A stretch of 37,419 nt of DNA from positions 2,006,970 through 2,044,388 of the forward strand of contig CP070719.1 of the NCBI GenBank assembly GCA_020350725.1. The letters run 5' to 3'. Shown in pieces: positions 25,410-33,688 of the stretch; positions within the stretch are counted from its first letter, which is position 1; each line of letters opens with the position of its first letter. The translations under genes were made by a program, and so were the position numbers. The stretch comes from a bacterium. GTDB lineage: Bacteria > BMS3Abin14. The notes under the pieces are model-generated. The model saw only the letters and a list, made by a program, of their open reading frames with translations, was not told where the DNA came from and ran no database searches.

Positions 25410-26768
25410 ATGCATCCATATCTAGCCCTTCTCCTGTACATAGCATTCATCTCGGCCGTCCTCCGTTTCGATCTGAAAAGACACCCCCGCGTTTCCGGCG
25501 CGGTCTGGGTCCCCCTGATCTGGATGTCTCTGAGCGGCTCGAGGAATCCCAGCCAGTGGCTCAACCTGAACCAATGGGGATCCGATCAGTTCCAGTACTT
25601 CCAGGAATATATGGGAGGCAATCCCACGGACAGGGCGGTCTTCCTGCTCCTGATCCTGGCGGGGCTGTTTATCCTGTTCAGGAGGAGAATAGATAAAATT
25701 CAGCTGCTGAAAACCAACCTCATGCTGTTCCTTTTTATTTCTTACTGTCTGGCCAGTCTGCTCTGGTCTGACTTTCCGACGGTGGCAGGCAAGAGACTGG
25801 TCAAGGCGACCGGCGATTACATCATGGTCCTGGTTGTCCTGACGGAAACACACTTCCTCGAGAACCTGGAGGCGTTGATAAGGAGAAGCGGTTACATCCT
25901 CATTCCGGGATCCGTGCTCCTGATGAAATATTTTCCCTACGGAAGGATCTTCTCCCCGTGGGGCGGGTCCGAATACACGGGCGTCTCCACCAGCAAGAAC
26001 ATGCTCGGCGCACTGTGCCTGATATACGGCTTCTACTTCATCTGGAGCATGGTGCGGGTTCGAAAGGGGGAGAAAACACTCTACGACAGGAAGGAATACT
26101 ACCTGTACGCTTTCATGCTTGTCATGATCCTGTGGATGCTTCTGAAGGCGCCGAGCATGACGTCGACCCTGTGCCTGCTGTTTTCCGTATCCATGGTTCT
26201 CGTCCTGCACTTTCCCGCGATCAGGAGGAACCCCCTGCGGATCCGCTTTCTGGTCATCTATACGGCTGTCTTCCTCACCATCATCCAGTTCTCCGCGGAC
26301 ATGATACCCGACCTTCTGGCTTTTCTGGGGCGGGACATGACGCTGACGGGGAGGATCCCCCTCTGGGAACAGCTCACATCCATGGATATTAACCCCGTGC
26401 TCGGTGCCGGCTACGAGAGTTTCTGGCTCGGGGGGAGGCTGGAGGAGGTGTGGTCCACGCACTGGTGGCACCCCAACCAGGCCCACAACGGGTATCTGGA
26501 GATCTACCTGAACCTCGGCTGGACCGGCTTGATTCTACTCGGGGGAGTCCTGTACTCGACCTACAGGAAGGCCAAAAGATCCCTGGTCGAAAATTTCCAG
26601 TACGGGACCTTTCGCATGGTGGCTCTGACCATCATCATTATTTTCTCCCTGCTCGAGGCGGCGTTCAAGGGGCTCCACATCATTTGGTTCCTGTTCCTTC
26701 TCGCCGCCATGGAATACCCGACCGCCCCCGGCGACGGTGAAAGCGCACCTCGCCTCCAGGCGCTATGA
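25410..26768 (+). CDS. O-antigen ligase/polymerase (Wzy/WaaL) family membrane protein
   Basis: A 452-residue polytopic membrane protein with about ten hydrophobic segments (for example LALLLYIAFIS, AVFLLLILAGLFILF, LMLFLFISYCLASLLW, FLVIYTAVFLTII). A large periplasmic loop lies late in the protein and contains LTGRIPLWEQL, GAGYESFW and WHPNQAHNGYLEIYLNLGW; H-x-x-x-x-x-x-x-E-like motifs of this kind (AHNGYLE) are typical of the Wzy_C/O-antigen ligase family. These enzymes join lipid-linked glycans to a growing chain or to lipid A. Because a Wzx-type flippase follows directly, a polymerase (Wzy) role is the better reading. The ATG at 25410 has only a weak ribosome-binding site. Confidence 0.85.
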   Translation: MHPYLALLLYIAFISAVLRFDLKRHPRVSGAVWVPLIWMSLSGSRNPSQWLNLNQWGSDQFQYFQEYMGGNPTDRAVFLLLILAGLFILFRRRIDKIQLLKTNLMLFLFISYCLASLLWSDFPTVAGKRLVKATGDYIMVLVVLTETHFLENLEALIRRSGYILIPGSVLLMKYFPYGRIFSPWGGSEYTGVSTSKNMLGALCLIYGFYFIWSMVRVRKGEKTLYDRKEYYLYAFMLVMILWMLLKAPSMTSTLCLLFSVSMVLVLHFPAIRRNPLRIRFLVIYTAVFLTIIQFSADMIPDLLAFLGRDMTLTGRIPLWEQLTSMDINPVLGAGYESFWLGGRLEEVWSTHWWHPNQAHNGYLEIYLNLGWTGLILLGGVLYSTYRKAKRSLVENFQYGTFRMVALTIIIIFSLLEAAFKGLHIIWFLFLLAAMEYPTAPGDGESAPRLQAL

Positions 26769-26816
26769 TCACCATTCACATCCCCTCCTCTGCAATGCGG
26801 GAGAGAAGAACCGCCA

Positions 26817-28355
26817 ATGTCCCCCAAAAATCAAAAGTATTTCAATACCGACCATCTCAAGCCGGAACTGAAGAGGCACGCCGTCAGGGGTGCCGGTGCC
26901 ACGATCTTCTCCAATGTCATGAGCTACGCCATCCAGATGATCGGCACCATCGTCCTGGCCAGGCTCCTCAGTCCCGACGATTTCGGCCTGATCACCATGA
27001 TCACCGCCTTCAGCATCCTCTTCCAGAATTTCGGCATGAGGGGTTTCACGGAGGCCACCGTCCAGGCCGAGGAGATCGATCACAGGAAGATCAGCACGCT
27101 CTTCTGGATCCATCTGGCCATCAGCCTCACCCTCGCCCTGGCCTTTATCGCCTGTGCCCCCCTCATCGCCAGGTTCTACAAGGAACCCAGGCTCGTCCTG
27201 CTGGCCGTCGCCATCTCAACGAACTTCCTGCTGTTTGCCCTGGCCACCCAGCACCTGGCCCTCCTGACGCGCAATATGCAGTTTTACCGCATCGCCGGGA
27301 TCGAGATCGTGGCCAACATCCTCAGCGTGACCGCAGGCATATCTCTGGCTCTGAAAGGGGCGAGCTACTGGTCTCTTGTGGCCAGGCGGGTGTCCATTCC
27401 CCTGGGGATGGCCATAGGGGCCTGGATCCTGTGCCGATGGCTGCCCGGCCTGCCGGCCGTCCGCACGGGCGTGGGTAAAATGGTCAGGTTCGGCATGAAC
27501 ACCTACGGCAACTTCACCCTGAATTATCTGTCCAGGAATCTGGACAAGGTCCTCATCGGATGGCGCCACGGAGCTCAGTCGCTGGGGTTCTACGACAGGG
27601 CCTATTACCTGTTCGTCATGCCCGTCAACCAACTGTCCTATCCCCTGACAAACGTCGCTGTTTCAGCGCTGAGCAGGCTGCGTGACGACCCCGCGAAATT
27701 CAGGGATTATTACCTGAAATCCCTCTCCATGCTCGCCCTGATCGGGATGCCCCTCAGTGCCGGGCTGACCCTGGCAGGCAGGGACTTTATCCTCCTGCTC
27801 CTCGGCCCCCAGTGGGGCAAGGCGGGGGAGATCTTCACCCTGTTCGGCCCCGCCATCGGCATCATCCTGATATACGGCACGCACGGATGGCTTCACCTCT
27901 CCCTGGGACGGGCCGACCGCTGGTTTCGGTGGGGGATCTTCGAGCTCGTGATCACAGCCCTGTTTTTCATGATGGGGTTACCCTTCGGTGCGTCCGGGGT
28001 CGCCGTGGCCTACGTATTGTCGATTTTTCTCCTCACCGGTCCGGGCCTGTGGTATGGCGGCAAACCCATCGGGCTTTCCGTCCTCTCCATGTTCGGGGCC
28101 ATCTGGAAGTTCACCCTGTCGGCGCTTGCCGCGGGGCTGATCTCCTGGTATCTTCTGTACTTCGCCGGTACGATCCCCCAGCTGTTCGCGGGGCTCAACG
28201 TCTTTGTGAGGATCGTCGTAGCGTCCATCGTCTGTTCGATCCTGTATTTCGTCCTCCTGGTCATCTCCCACGGCGGTTACCAGCCGATAAGGCAGTTTCT
28301 CTCCCTCGCCCAGGAGATGGTCCCCGGCCTTTCCAGGATAAAAAGGACCGGTTGA
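26817..28355 (+). CDS. Polysaccharide flippase, Wzx/WzxC-like (MOP superfamily)
   Basis: A 512-residue protein with 12 or more hydrophobic segments. It opens with the family signature RGAGATIFSNVMSYAIQMIGTIVLARLLSPDDFGLITMI in the region 24-62, where ARLLSP-x-x-FG is the hallmark of oligosaccharide flippases. Further on, LDKVLIGWRHGAQSLGFYDRAY matches the WzxC type. Flippases move the lipid-linked repeat unit from the cytoplasmic to the periplasmic face. It follows the Wzy-like gene, giving a minimal Wzx/Wzy pair. The ATG at 26817 follows GGGAGAGAAG. No charged or catalytic oddities were noticed. Confidence 0.9.
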   Translation: MSPKNQKYFNTDHLKPELKRHAVRGAGATIFSNVMSYAIQMIGTIVLARLLSPDDFGLITMITAFSILFQNFGMRGFTEATVQAEEIDHRKISTLFWIHLAISLTLALAFIACAPLIARFYKEPRLVLLAVAISTNFLLFALATQHLALLTRNMQFYRIAGIEIVANILSVTAGISLALKGASYWSLVARRVSIPLGMAIGAWILCRWLPGLPAVRTGVGKMVRFGMNTYGNFTLNYLSRNLDKVLIGWRHGAQSLGFYDRAYYLFVMPVNQLSYPLTNVAVSALSRLRDDPAKFRDYYLKSLSMLALIGMPLSAGLTLAGRDFILLLLGPQWGKAGEIFTLFGPAIGIILIYGTHGWLHLSLGRADRWFRWGIFELVITALFFMMGLPFGASGVAVAYVLSIFLLTGPGLWYGGKPIGLSVLSMFGAIWKFTLSALAAGLISWYLLYFAGTIPQLFAGLNVFVRIVVASIVCSILYFVLLVISHGGYQPIRQFLSLAQEMVPGLSRIKRTG

Positions 28356-28418
28356 CCGTCCGGCCCCCGGCCGCGTCCTCACAGTAGGACTTTACCCTTG
28401 GATGGAAGGAAATCGAGG

Positions 28419-30089
28419 TTGAAGAACCTTCTCTTTTTCGCCGCATCGCTGTCCCTGCTGTCCGCTGTATGCGGCGGGGACAGCGGGGGTAATGCCGCTT
28501 TTGGCCCTCCCCCCCCGCTGATCCGTTTTTACGCCACACCGGGATCCGGCGAGATCCGCCTGACCTGGTCCAGGCCGCCGGAGGACGCCGATCAGGCCGA
28601 GGTCCTCGTCCTGAGGACCACGGGCGCCTACGCCGCCAGCCACGGCGACGCCGGTGCGTTCGCCGCCTACTCGGGCACCGGCACGTCGTTCACCGACAGC
28701 ACCGCCGCGGAGGGCACCCTGCACTATTACTCGAAATTCACCAGGGACTCCTCGGGCAGTTGGAGCGATGACGTCGTGGAGGGGGTCACCGCCGCCAACA
28801 CGGCGTGGAGCAGCGTCGAATATCTCTGTGGGACCGACGACCTGGACAACTCCTGCACACCCTCCGGTCTTGCCACCCTGATCGGATCAGCGGGTGTCAG
28901 CGAAACCATCCGCATTGCCCGTGGAACCCATGACTGGGGTTCCGCTGTCACGGTCAACAAGAGGGTGGTCATCTCCGGAGGCGGGAGCTGTCCCGACTGC
29001 GGAGACCCCGACCCGTCCGGGACGTGGTCCTGGCCCGTCACCCTCAACATCAGCGGCAACAGCGCCTTCATCGTCAATTCGCCCTCATCGGGCGACCTGG
29101 TCCGGATAACGGGCCTCTCCTTCGACGGAAACGGCCCCGGATTCGATTACACCGACGGTTTGACCACCGGCATCATCACGGAGGCCACCGCCAACAGGTC
29201 AAGGTATCGCTTCGACAACCTGAGGTTCAGCGAGAGCGGCCAGTGGATCTCCACCTTCCGGACCAACGGCAATGAGGCCTACGGGGTCATCGACCACGTC
29301 TATCTCTACAACTCCGCGGACGGCGGAAACCCGCGTTTCCTTCACAACACGGGGCACGGGGGCGACCGGGGAGATACGGACTGGCGCCGGCCGACCTACT
29401 GGGGGTCGGAGAACTTCGTCTTCGTCGAGGACTCGACCCTTTTCTACGAAGTACCCAACACGTCCACCGGTCCTCTGTGCAATGACCAGCAGGGCGGGGG
29501 GAGGGCCGTGTTCCGGTACAACTACCTCTACAACTGCAGCGGGGGGAACCACGGCACCGAATCGGGCTGGCCGGCGAGGAGCGGGGTGGCCATGGAGTAC
29601 TACGGCAATGAGTTCTTCTGGTCGGCGCCGGGCAACAAGCTGTTCACCGGCCTCCTGTTGCGGGGCGGCTCGCTTTATCTTCACGACAACACCTTCACCA
29701 ACTTCCAGTCCATGCTGAAGATGTGGAACAACAGGGCCTACGGCGACAGTCCGGGGAGTTCGCCTCCAGGCGGGACCCCCCCTTATGACGGTCCCGGTCC
29801 GCCGACAGGTTACCCCCTCATCGACCAGGTCGGAAGGGGCCGGGCGGCCGGCGTAGGTCTTGCCCAAACGCAGCCCCAGGCACCGAACAGGGTACACATC
29901 TGGAACAATTCCGTGGTCAACACCGGCGGCGGGGGCGGCTGCCCCAACCAGGGAGATAGCAGCGAGCTCTCCATCTGCGACCCGGCATACGTCGCCCGGG
30001 GCAGGGAATACGAGTACAGCAGCGGCGGCAGCGCCGCCCCCGCGGCCTACACTCCCTACCCCTATCCCCATCCCCTGACCATCCCCTAA
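28419..30089 (+). CDS. Secreted FN3-like plus parallel beta-helix protein
   Basis: A 556-residue exported protein. The start is a TTG at 28419, eight bases after GGAAGGA, giving KNLLFFAASLSLLSAVCGG, a signal peptide; the Cys before GGDSGG suggests a lipoprotein, though SAVC is not a perfect lipobox. A TTG at 28398 would add seven residues and has a poorer site. Residues about 28-125 form one FN3-like module with AEVLVLRTTGAYAASH and TAAEGTLHYY, nearly the same as the repeats of the protein at 35285. The rest is a parallel beta-helix with DNSCTPSG, IRIARGTHDWGSAV, VVISGGGSCPDCG, NPRFLHNTGHGGDRG, LCNDQQGGGRAVFRYNY and GNHGTESGWPARSG. It is a paralogue of the gene at 33689. The fold suggests glycan binding or lyase activity, unproven. 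Confidence 0.75.
   Translation: MKNLLFFAASLSLLSAVCGGDSGGNAAFGPPPPLIRFYATPGSGEIRLTWSRPPEDADQAEVLVLRTTGAYAASHGDAGAFAAYSGTGTSFTDSTAAEGTLHYYSKFTRDSSGSWSDDVVEGVTAANTAWSSVEYLCGTDDLDNSCTPSGLATLIGSAGVSETIRIARGTHDWGSAVTVNKRVVISGGGSCPDCGDPDPSGTWSWPVTLNISGNSAFIVNSPSSGDLVRITGLSFDGNGPGFDYTDGLTTGIITEATANRSRYRFDNLRFSESGQWISTFRTNGNEAYGVIDHVYLYNSADGGNPRFLHNTGHGGDRGDTDWRRPTYWGSENFVFVEDSTLFYEVPNTSTGPLCNDQQGGGRAVFRYNYLYNCSGGNHGTESGWPARSGVAMEYYGNEFFWSAPGNKLFTGLLLRGGSLYLHDNTFTNFQSMLKMWNNRAYGDSPGSSPPGGTPPYDGPGPPTGYPLIDQVGRGRAAGVGLAQTQPQAPNRVHIWNNSVVNTGGGGGCPNQGDSSELSICDPAYVARGREYEYSSGGSAAPAAYTPYPYPHPLTIP
28820..30085 (+). repeat. Copy 1 of a long diverged direct repeat (beta-helix coding)
   Basis: This stretch and 33768-35040 encode the same beta-helix and remain close in DNA as well: the run around gacgtggtcc is unbroken for about 50 bases (29021 versus 33967, offset 4946). 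Both copies are in the same orientation and enclose three complete genes, so recombination between them could remove or amplify the cassette. Confidence 0.8.
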
Positions 30090-30122
30090 CCCTTTCTGCC
30101 CCATGCCGGCGGGAGGTACTCC

Positions 30123-31298
30123 ATGAAAGCGACCATCATCCTGGGAGGCCAGGGCGGCGACATCTATTACGAGCTCGGCCTGGTCCAGGGGCTGCTCAAC
30201 AACGGTCTGTCCGTGGAGGTCATCGGCAACAACGCCATGCAGCAATCGGAGGTCATGGACCACCCCAGGGTGTCCTTCCACAACCTCCGGCAGGACCAGA
30301 ATCCCCAGGCGCCGCTCTTCGAAAAGTTCACTAGGATCATGAAATTCTACTGGAGACTGATCCGGTACGCCCTGAGCACGGAGAGCAGGATCTTCCACAT
30401 CCAGTGGCTGAACAAGTTCCTCTTCTTCGACAGGATCGTCCTCAACCTGTACTACAAGATGCTCGGGAAAAAGCTGGTCTTCACGGCCCACAATGTCGAC
30501 CCGAAGGAGAGGGACGGCAATAATTCCACCTACAACCGGATCACCCTGAAGGGCATGTACCGCATCTGCGACCACATTATCGTCCACACGCCGAAGATGA
30601 AAGAACAGCTGATGGACTGGTTCGACGTGAGGTCCGAAAAGGTGTCCGTCGTTCCCTACGGCATCAACGACATGGTACCGAAGTCCGACATGAGCCCCGA
30701 GGACGCGAGGCATGTCCTGAAAATCCATCCTGAAACGAAAACCCTTCTCTTCTTCGGCTTCATCGCCCCCTACAAAGGGCTCGACATCCTCATCTCCGCC
30801 CTGCCCCGCATCAAGGAAGAACTTGGCGATATCAGGCTGATCATCGCGGGCAACATCAAGAACCCGAAGGCGAATCCCTATTGGATCAAGATCGACGGGA
30901 TGATAGAGGAGAACGGCCTGGGGTCGACGCTGACAAAGGACATCAGGTTCATCGAGGACGACGATATCGAGACCTATTTCAAGGCGGCCGACGTCCTCAT
31001 CCTCCCCTACCGGTACATCTTCCAGAGCGGCATCCTCTTCCTTTCCCTCAACTTCGGTCTGCCCGTCATCGCCACCAGGGTGGGGTCACTGGAGGACTTC
31101 GTGGACGAGGGAAGGACGGGCTTCATGTGCGAGCCGGAGGATCCCATCCTGCTGTCGGACTGCATCATCAAATATTTCGAGAGCGATCTGTACCGGGATC
31201 TGGCTCAGAACAGGGTGCGGATATTCGATTACGCCAGCGACAGGTACTCGTGGGACAGGATAGGGGGGATCACCGCTTCCATCTATCGGAACGCCTGA
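30123..31298 (+). CDS. Glycosyltransferase family 4
   Basis: A 391-residue GT-B fold enzyme. The N-terminal half includes ILGGQGGDIYYELGLVQGL, FHIQWLNKF and VFTAHNVDPKERD. The donor half contains LLFFGFIAPYKGLDILISAL, VLILPYRYIFQSGILFLSL and GLPVIATRVGSLEDFVDEG-RTGF, in which the segment around FQSG to EDF occupies the place of the GT4 nucleotide-sugar site. The ATG at 30123 is preceded by GGGAGG at a suitable spacing, one of the best sites in the window. It opens the three-gene cassette bracketed by the two beta-helix genes. It probably adds a sugar made or modified by the following SDR and oxidoreductase. Confidence 0.85.
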   Translation: MKATIILGGQGGDIYYELGLVQGLLNNGLSVEVIGNNAMQQSEVMDHPRVSFHNLRQDQNPQAPLFEKFTRIMKFYWRLIRYALSTESRIFHIQWLNKFLFFDRIVLNLYYKMLGKKLVFTAHNVDPKERDGNNSTYNRITLKGMYRICDHIIVHTPKMKEQLMDWFDVRSEKVSVVPYGINDMVPKSDMSPEDARHVLKIHPETKTLLFFGFIAPYKGLDILISALPRIKEELGDIRLIIAGNIKNPKANPYWIKIDGMIEENGLGSTLTKDIRFIEDDDIETYFKAADVLILPYRYIFQSGILFLSLNFGLPVIATRVGSLEDFVDEGRTGFMCEPEDPILLSDCIIKYFESDLYRDLAQNRVRIFDYASDRYSWDRIGGITASIYRNA

Positions 31299-31351
31299 CT
31301 GCCGAGGGTCCCGGTTCATGGGGCCGTCGGCTACCTTCAAGAGGGACAGCA

Positions 31352-32413
31352 ATGGATATCCGCAACCCCATAGCAAACCGGGATGACCTGATCCTCATCA
31401 CCGGCGCCAACGGCTTCCTGGGCACACGGGTGGTCAACGCGCTGCTCCGGAACGGGTATGTCAACCTTCGCTGCTTTGTCAAGAAGTCCACCGACGTCAG
31501 GTCGATGGTGGAAACGATCTGTCAATACAGCGGATCGAGGGTGGACGTCATGGAAGGCGATCTGGCCCGGAGAGGCGACTGTCAAAAGGCGGTCTCCAGC
31601 GCGGCCCTGATCTACCACCTTGCGGCGGGCTTCGGAAAATCCTACCGGCACATCTACAGGAACACCGTCGCGGCGACCAGAAACCTCCTCGACGCGGCGG
31701 TTGAGGAGCCGTCGATCAGGAGATTCGCGTCCGTCAGTTCGTTCACCGTTTACTCGACGGCAAACCTCAAGAAGGGGCAGTTGCTGGACGAGAATTGCGA
31801 GATCTACAGCAGGCCCGAGCTGAAGGGCGAAGCCTACTGCTGCGGCAAGGTCCGGCAGGAGGAGCTGGTCCTGGATTACCACAGAGACCATGGCCTGCCC
31901 TATGTCTTCGTGAGGCCCGGGTATGTCTTCGGCCCCGGCAAATCGGAGATCTCCGGCAGGGTCGGCCTCATGAGGGGAGATGTCTTCCTGAATTTCGGCG
32001 GCTCCAACCCGATCCCCCTCACCTACGTCGACAACTGCGCCGACGCCTTCGTCCTCGCCGGCCTGACGGGTGGGGCGGATGGACAGGCTTTCAACATCGT
32101 CGACGACGAGCTGCCCACCGGAACAGAGTTCCTGAACCTGTACCGGGAGAACGTAAAGAACATCAGATCCATCTCCGTTCCCAAAACGGCCAGCTATTTG
32201 CTGTGTCTGGCATGGGAGAACATGTCCCGCTTGTCACGGGGAAAACTGCCGCCGACCTTTAACCTCAGGAGGTGGTCGGACGACTGGAAGGGCAACCCCT
32301 ATTCCAACGAAAAAGCCAAGCGGTACCTGGGCTGGCGCCCGGACATATCCCTCGAGGACGCCTGCAGACACTACTTTGATTTCTGCAGGGAACAGACAGG
32401 GAATGGATCATAA
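31352..32413 (+). CDS. NAD-dependent epimerase/dehydratase (extended SDR)
   Basis: A 353-residue extended short-chain dehydrogenase. The Rossmann motif is TGANGFLG (17-24). The catalytic set appears as SVSSFTVY (127-134) and Y162-x3-K166 (YCCGK). The C-terminal part (FVRPGYVFGPG, PLTYVDNCADAFVLA, FNIVDDE) is typical of nucleotide-sugar epimerases and reductases. The frame is open for 157 codons upstream inside the GT4 gene, but ATG 31352 with GAGGGA just before it gives the normal family start. Possible reactions are C4 epimerisation, dehydration or reduction of a nucleotide sugar; the sequence does not decide. The neighbour that follows is another sugar oxidoreductase. Confidence 0.85.
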   Translation: MDIRNPIANRDDLILITGANGFLGTRVVNALLRNGYVNLRCFVKKSTDVRSMVETICQYSGSRVDVMEGDLARRGDCQKAVSSAALIYHLAAGFGKSYRHIYRNTVAATRNLLDAAVEEPSIRRFASVSSFTVYSTANLKKGQLLDENCEIYSRPELKGEAYCCGKVRQEELVLDYHRDHGLPYVFVRPGYVFGPGKSEISGRVGLMRGDVFLNFGGSNPIPLTYVDNCADAFVLAGLTGGADGQAFNIVDDELPTGTEFLNLYRENVKNIRSISVPKTASYLLCLAWENMSRLSRGKLPPTFNLRRWSDDWKGNPYSNEKAKRYLGWRPDISLEDACRHYFDFCREQTGNGS

Positions 32414-32431
32414 GGTGATTGGAGGGCCTTG

Positions 32432-33619
32432 ATGCGTCTGGCAATTGTCGGCTGTGGCAACATCGCTCCGTTCTACGTGAACACGCTCCCCCTGCACCCC
32501 CGGCTGGAACTCGTGGGCGGGACCGACCTCGACGAGGACCGCGCCCGGAAATTCTCCCAGTACTATTCCATAAGGCACTACCGGTCCCTCGACGAGATCC
32601 TGGCCGACGGGTCCATCGATCTGGTGCTCAACCTGACGAACCCCAAGAGCCACTATGCCGTGTCCAGGGCCTGTCTCGAGGCCGGCAAACACGTCTACTC
32701 GGAAAAACCGCTGGCCATGTCGTTTGCGGAGGCCGAGGAACTGGTGACCCTGGCGGAGGAATCGGGGCTCCAGATCTCCTCGGCCCCGTCACGCATCCTG
32801 GGCGAGACCGCCCAGACCATGTGGAAGGCCCTGCGGGACGACGCCATCGGGACCGTCCACCTGGTTTACGCGGAGATGGACGGCGGCCTGCTGCACCAGA
32901 TGCCTTACAAACAGTGGTCCAACGAGGTGGGCGTTCCCTGGCCCTACAAGGACGAGATGGAGGTCGGGTGCACCCTGGAGCACGCGGCCTACTCCATCGG
33001 ATGGCTGATGGCCTTTTTCGGACCGGTGGACACGGTGACGGCCTTCTCCCACTGCCAGATCCCCGACAAGATGGTCGACGTGCCCCTCGAGGCCGACCCC
33101 CCCGATTTTTCCGTGGCCCTGATGAAATTCCGATCGGGCGTGCTGGCCAGACTGACCTGCAGCTGGATTGCACCCCACGACAAATCCCTGCGGATCTTCG
33201 GGGACAGGGGAAACCTGTGCACCGATGATATCAGCACACCGTGCGCACCCGTCTACTCCGAACGGACGATCCGTTTCCTGGGCAAAGCCGTGATCAGGGC
33301 GTGGAAGAAGAAGTTCCCTCTGGTCAGGCCGCCCCGTCTCCCCCTTTCGAACCGCCTCGCCCTCCTGACCGTGGGTCCGCCCGGGTCCTTTATCAAATCC
33401 AAACTGCGCCACCTCAGGAAAAGGGTGGATTTCTGCCTCGGAATCGCGGAACTGGAGGCGGCCATCCGGGAGGGACGACCGTCCCGACTGTCCGCCGGAT
33501 ACTGCCTCCACCACACGGAGGTCGCCCTCGCCATCCACAACGCCCTGGAGACCGGAGGCGAATACAGGGTGAAAACCTCCTTCGAGCCCATGGACCCGAT
33601 GCCCTGGGCCATGCCTTAG
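32432..33619 (+). CDS. Gfo/Idh/MocA family oxidoreductase
   Basis: A 395-residue NAD(P)-dependent oxidoreductase with IVGCGNIA (5-12), SEKPLAM (90-96, Lys92) and VGCTLEHAAYSIGWLMAFFG, where His185 takes the catalytic His position. It is distinct from the WbpB-like gene at 13788: longer, with a C-terminal extension rich in basic and Pro residues (KKKFPLVRPPRLP) and HHTEVALAIHNALE near the end. Such enzymes oxidise or reduce a sugar hydroxyl or keto group, free or nucleotide-bound. The ATG at 32432 follows GGAGGG by a good spacing; the TTG three bases earlier is too close to it. It closes the cassette with the GT4 and SDR genes. Confidence 0.85.
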   Translation: MRLAIVGCGNIAPFYVNTLPLHPRLELVGGTDLDEDRARKFSQYYSIRHYRSLDEILADGSIDLVLNLTNPKSHYAVSRACLEAGKHVYSEKPLAMSFAEAEELVTLAEESGLQISSAPSRILGETAQTMWKALRDDAIGTVHLVYAEMDGGLLHQMPYKQWSNEVGVPWPYKDEMEVGCTLEHAAYSIGWLMAFFGPVDTVTAFSHCQIPDKMVDVPLEADPPDFSVALMKFRSGVLARLTCSWIAPHDKSLRIFGDRGNLCTDDISTPCAPVYSERTIRFLGKAVIRAWKKKFPLVRPPRLPLSNRLALLTVGPPGSFIKSKLRHLRKRVDFCLGIAELEAAIREGRPSRLSAGYCLHHTEVALAIHNALETGGEYRVKTSFEPMDPMPWAMP

Positions 33620-33623
33620 CGGT

Positions 33624-33664
33624 CTTCCCCGAGGCGCCGCGGTGAGGCCGCCGTCCGGGGGAAG
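33624..33664 (+). promoter_or_regulatory. Stem-loop in the spacer before the second beta-helix gene
   Basis: Bases 33624-33630 (cttcccc) pair with 33658-33664 (ggggaag), with a second short stem inside (33633-33636 with 33649-33652). It starts 5 bases after the oxidoreductase stop and ends 24 bases before the next ATG. No T-tract follows. It could attenuate read-through or set differential expression of the secreted protein; this is inference from structure only. Confidence 0.35.
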
Positions 33665-33688
33665 GATATTCCTCACGAGGAGACGAAG

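Noticed and set aside
28375-28390. Intrinsic terminator after the flippase gene
   Set aside because: The stem (gtcct/aggac) has only five pairs and is followed by just three T, too weak to list.
29199-30728. 509-codon minus-strand open frame
   Set aside because: It covers parts of the beta-helix and GT4 genes and their spacer; composition is that of a shadow frame.
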